Shown: in pieces, positions 59,781-64,000 of the stretch
How positions within the stretch are numbered: the stretch's first letter is position 1
Layout of the letters: every line of letters begins with the position of its first letter
Assembly (NCBI GenBank): GCA_030686995.1
Contig: CM060697.1
Location: 42,069,015-42,133,014 of the forward strand
From: Artemisia argyi
Lineage: Eukaryota > Streptophyta > Magnoliopsida > Asterales > Asteraceae
Direction: 5' to 3'
DNA length: 64,000 nucleotides
Notes under the pieces: model-generated
Told to the model about the DNA's origin: nothing
What the model saw: only the letters and a program-made list of their open reading frames with translations
Database searches by the model: none
Translations under genes and position numbers: made by a program

Positions 59781-61165
59781 ATCCCCCACACTAAACTATT
59801 GCTAGTCCCTAGCAATCTATTTGAGAAAAAATTAATGGATTTTATCTCTTTACCAAAAGCCATCACTTCTGGAGTAGCCAGGTGTAAGAACTGTGGCACA
59901 CCTGATAACCGTGTGATTTTGAGCAAACCACCAGCTGTCAACGGATTTGATTTGTCTTTACCAAAAGCCGTTTGCTTCTGGACTAGCCAACTCTTGATGG
60001 AATAGTTAACATCTTGGTGAGCTGATTACCAATTATGGTTTTTCCACGGCCTTTACCACAAGCCATAAACTTGCGGGCTAGCCAACTCATTTGTTTTCGG
60101 GGAGTTGAGGAACCATACAATTTTGGGCAAATTGCCAGCCATAAACGGATTTGAGATATCTTTACCAAGAGCCGTTTGCTCCTGGATTAGCCAGTCCTTG
60201 TGTGGATTAGACATGGTGGACTAATAACCATTTGTTGTATTTAGTGCAAAACACTAATACCAAATGAAAAAATTTTAAATTTTGGCCATTTTTGGGAAAA
60301 AGGGCATACAAGGGTATATAAGTGATCAAATTCGCCAGAATTTCCCCCCCACACTTAGAAATGAATATTGTCCTCAATATTCAAAGTCCCGGCTATTATG
60401 CCGAATCCTTGAACGTAAAAAGATAACATTTAAAGCTAAGTGGGGTAACACAACAATTATTTTATTTTTCTGTATTTACAATTTTTCATTTCATTTTCAA
60501 AATATATACAACATGTGGGGCACACCCCCACACTTGGGTGGTACACACGGGTGAAAACCCATGTGTGTGCTACTGTTTTTGATTACCAAGTCGCTAGCTT
60601 GACTTGACCCCGAATTAAATTGTCCATGGGGAAATGGAGTGGGATTGCCACTCAAAGATTGGGTGAGAAATTGGAGTGGGATTGCCACTCACAGAATTAT
60701 GAAATGAGAAGATAAAGGAGATTATTTTTGGTTTTTATCTTTTATAAATGTTTTTGTATTTTTAGATTTGTATATATATGTACAAAAGAAAGAAAATTCC
60801 TAACAACCGCCCCTAGAAAGGGAATCTGGGTCTGACAGAGCTCAGTAACTGAAAACAGCCAACAACCAAATGTTGTAACTGAGGGACTAATCAAACTGGG
60901 CAAGTTGTGTGCATAGGAAAAATGTTTTTGTATTTTATATTGTTTATGAAATAATGTAATATATGTAATCACTACCTCCCAGGCTTGTGTCAGGTTTACC
61001 ACGCAAGCTAATCACTTGTGAATGATTAACTGTAATAAATTTGTCCTGACAGCCCGGAAGTTGAATGATAAAGTATAATGTACATACAAAGGATAGATAT
61101 TTCAACAAAATATAAAATATAAGTCATAGTAGGCAGCACACCTCCCCGGCAGCGGCGCCAAATTT
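59781..61165 (-). other. Non-coding interior of the giant-LTR element
   Basis: It begins with the purine tract (ATCCCCCACACTAAACTATT on the plus strand) and ends with the primer-binding site. Within 59845-60200 a degenerate block (TTTACCAAAAGCC ... TTCTGGA.TAGCCA) occurs four times, about 115 bp apart. A second CCCCCCACACTTAGAAATGA tract lies at about 60345. Short open frames here are overlapping on both strands and have no recognisable domain. Confidence 0.75.
61141..61160 (-). promoter_or_regulatory. Primer-binding site of the giant-LTR element
   Basis: Minus strand TGGCGCCGCTGCCGGGGAGG, five bases from the LTR edge. It agrees with the tRNA-Arg-complementary site known for Tat/Ogre elements. 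Confidence 0.85.
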
Positions 61166-64000
61166 TGATTCCTCCCGAACCGTCACTTACTTGTCACACA
61201 AGCCAACCGCTTGTGAACGGTCAACCGTAACATCTAAATGGAGCCCGGGAGGAACTAGCAAAGTTAATCCGTGGGTCTTAAGTACAGAAAAGTACGTGAG
61301 TACAGAAAAGTACATCCCCAGGTCGTTATGTCCCAACGAGGTGTGAACGTGATACTACCATGACTTGTAATATTGAAATAATATGTATATAGAAAAATGG
61401 GAATCTGATTGACTAACACTGAATGTGAATAGTAATAGCTCTGTCACAGCTAGTTCAATTAAGAAACGTACAATCAGAAACCTAAAATAATAAAGGATAT
61501 TTACAAACGTACGTTTAAGTTTAAATAAACGTAAACGTAACGAATAAAACAAAACTTTCCCATAGAGGGAATTTGCATGCCTTAACGGCTTAAATGCAAA
61601 TTAAAAGAAAATAAAATAACTAACTATATTTATAATATTTATATTAATAAGAAAACTTAGAAAACTAAAATGCGTACGTAAACGTTTAAATAAACGTTTA
61701 TGTACAAAATAAAAAGTGAATACCGTCCAATATAAGTCCCACAAATGTGAAAATTACATTTTTGGAATCCTAAAATAATAAGAAAATTATTAGAATATTA
61801 AAACTTATTTTTATACTATGTACTTAATTATTATTAATTAAAACTATTTATTTATTATTTAATAATTACCTAAAAATAAGTAAATCTAAATATTACTTAA
61901 AAAAAATAAAATTAAAACTTAGAAAAGTTTAAAATACTATAAAAGAAATTTTGAAACTAAAAATATATTTATTATACAAGTATTTTATTTATTATTAATT
62001 ATTTACTATTATTTATTTATTAAACTATTATTAAATTATTATATATACTAAATAAGCAAACAAAAATCTAAAACTTTTTACATAATTCTAAAATACTTAT
62101 AAAATGCTATGAAAAATATAAAAACTATATTTAATATACAAAAATAAGAAAACTTAATTTAAAACTATTATTACTTAATTAAACTAATTAATACTAATTA
62201 AATTATTATACATACTAAACTTATTTATAAAATTATGAAACTTTTTATAGAACTTCCTAAGTATCTCAGGAATACAAAAAAAATATAAAAAGTTTGTAAA
62301 AATTATAAATAAGCAGTTTTAAAAATATATTACTTATTATTTCCTAAAAGGTATGTAAATTATATTAATTATTATATATATTAGATGAACAGTAAAAATT
62401 ATAAAAAAATTATAGAAAGTATAAAATCTTATGAAGAAGCTATGAAAAATAAGTTGGGGCCATCAGCTTATTCCAATAAGCTGGAATAAGCCCAACAGTC
62501 CCAATAAGCAAAAGGGCCAAAAATGGGTTAAATATATGTGGAATACCCCTTCCAACGGAACTGGTGCCCCAGAGCAGTTGGAAGGGGTGTGGGGTTTATG
62601 CATGTATACTAGCGAGAGGTCTCAGGTTCAAATCCCACCCACACCCATTTTTTCATTTTATTTTATTTTTGATTTTTCTTTTTGCAAAATTACTTAATAA
62701 GTAAAAATATGGAACTTTAACAAAACCAACTTTTCCAAAAAGCTCAAATAAGCTCTGAGAGAGCTTATTTTCTTAACAGTTTGACTATTTAAGCCAAAAC
62801 TTAGATTTTGGAGTTGAAAAAGCTATGAACAAGCTATAATTAAGCTACAATCTTAAAACAAATTATTAAATAAGATTAATCTAAGTTAGTTGAACTATAA
62901 GTGAGCAGAAATGAACAAAGTGGTATACTAGAATAAGCTATAAAGCCAAATAAGCAATCCTATAACCTGCTACAACCAAACAGGCCCAAAGAGCACACTT
63001 GAAGACCTTGTGGGCCCCACAGGAGTTAACTAGGGTCTGAATTGAAGCCAGCTCCAATAAGCTGAGCAATTGGGCTTTTCAAAAAGTCCAAGCTTGGCTT
63101 ATGGAGTCCACTGGAGAGCTTGTTAGAAGCTTATGAAAAAGCTAGAGTACACTGAGTCAGGATTGCATATAAGCAATTAGGCCATACAGAAACTATGATT
63201 TAAGCATTAAGAAAGATTACAAAACTATTTAATAACTATATATAACTAATTTTAACAAAGGGAATCTTATTATATTTACAAATAAGCTCAGAAACAGCTT
63301 ATGAGATGGCTAAAAAGCTGATAAGCAATAAAACTTCTAAATAGAAGCTATCACTTAGCTTTAAAGTGGTGCTTTTTGTGTTTTCTGTTTTCTATTCTAT
63401 TTACATACTTATATTATACATATTTAAAGGAAGTAGAAGTTATAAACAAAAGGAATAAGCTGTTTCACAGCTTATGACCACTTCAGTTAAGTTTTAAGCT
63501 TACAGTTGGGTCATAAGCTTGAAACAAGCTTATAAAAGGCTTATAAAAGGGAAAATAAGAAAAAGAGATGTGTGTATAAGTTATATAGATAAGTATTTAC
63601 AAGTTTGGTTCACTGGAATAAGCTAATAAGCTCACAAAAGCAAATAAGCAATTCCAGCACACCAAAAATCCAAACACCCTTGCAACTAATTTGATGGCCA
63701 AATTCAGCTTATCAAATAAGCTGAATAAGCCAATCAAAGAGTTGGAGTAGCAAGGCATGCTGGTTGGCTTTCCAAAAAGCTCAAGCATCAGCTGTGGGAC
63801 CCACAACTGAGCTTTTGAGGAGCTTGTGAAAATGGCATCATTTCACTGAGTAAACTGAAGCTCAGACTACTCAATAATATGGGACATTCAAAAAGCTAAT
63901 TGCAGCCTAATGGATTAAGCTGCAAAATTGAATTAACAAGCTGGGCCTTGGAGTTTGGTGGCTTGGCTTCTCAAAAAGCCAATTCACATGGTGTGGGGCC
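61166..64000 (-). repeat. Giant LTR, right copy (cut by window edge)
   Basis: The first 2.83 kb of the second LTR. It starts TGATTCCTCCCGAACCGTC and follows the left copy closely. One clear indel, at 61560 versus 54046, lies in an ACTTTC...GGAATTTG context. If equal to the left copy it should end about 3.3 kb beyond this window. Confidence 0.9.

Larger units (their letters stand above)
53649..64000 (-). mobile_element. Non-autonomous giant-LTR retrotransposon (Tat/Ogre-like), partial
   Basis: LTRs of about 6.1 kb flank an interior of only 1,385 bp. The primer-binding site (minus strand TGGCGCCGCTGCCGGGGAGG, 61141-61160) is the tRNA-Arg-type site of Tat/Ogre Ty3/gypsy elements. The purine tract (minus strand AGTGTGGGGGAT) abuts the left LTR. 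No gag, protease, RT or integrase is present, so it would depend on a related autonomous element. The left flank is CACCT (53644-53648); the right flank is beyond the window. Confidence 0.8.

Noticed and set aside
60282..60688. Small overlapping open frames in the giant-LTR interior
   Set aside because: No domain, no codon bias and overlap on both strands. The region behaves as non-coding element sequence.
53649..64000. Segmental tandem duplication of about 2.8 kb at a distance of 7.5 kb
   Set aside because: The copies begin precisely next to a primer-binding site and the first one ends next to a purine tract, so they are LTRs of one retrotransposon.

Overview
This is nuclear DNA from a flowering plant. 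It is AT-rich, has spliced genes with GT-AG introns, and is dominated by transposable elements. The style of the copia, LINE and Harbinger proteins reminds me of Asteraceae genomes. That assignment is from memory and is an inference; eudicot is the safer statement. I see no prokaryotic genes, CRISPR array or rRNA.

Only three ordinary genes are convincing, and all were rebuilt from splice sites. (1) 9410-10906 (+): cytosolic ribosomal protein S14 (uS11), six coding exons, 150 residues, with telo-box and site II elements upstream. (2) 13077-17376 (-): a seven-exon gene for a 485-residue lysine/acid-rich protein that I do not recognise, with five tandem 44-residue repeats at its C-terminus. (3) 20485-30571 (+): an ERD2-like (K/HDEL-receptor-related) seven-pass membrane protein, six exons, 273 residues. 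Its first intron is 8.9 kb because a 7.85 kb Ty1/copia element sits in it in antisense.

Layout. 0.5-6.85 kb: two nested solo-LTR-like insertions, each with a perfect 5-bp target duplication. 6.86-8.94 kb: a hAT-like element, a Mutator-like MITE and a foldback element with 20-bp repeats. 9.2-17.5 kb: the first two genes. 17.6-19.6 kb: a hAT-like MITE and a palindromic Mutator-like element filled with opposed 20-bp minisatellite arrays. 20.5-30.6 kb: the ERD2-like gene. 31.8-34.3 kb: inverted repeats around a small proline-rich ORF, two MITEs and a TA microsatellite. 34.7-38.4 kb: two broken, divergently oriented PIF/Harbinger transposase genes. 38.4-41.2 kb: intergenic. 41.2 kb to the right edge: a transposon nest. 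A LINE was hit by a 2.7 kb LTR element with mismatched LTRs and by a Sirevirus-type copia element. The Sirevirus was hit by an LTR of a giant-LTR family, and that LTR was hit by a second, younger member with 6.1 kb LTRs and only a 1.4 kb non-coding interior. The right LTR of this last element runs off the window.

The genes do not form an operon or pathway. The window is mainly a record of successive insertions. The most unusual items are the LTR element with dissimilar LTRs but perfect target duplication, the giant-LTR/tiny-interior element, the palindromic Mutator-like element, and the repeat-built lysine-rich protein. All identity figures are by-eye counts.
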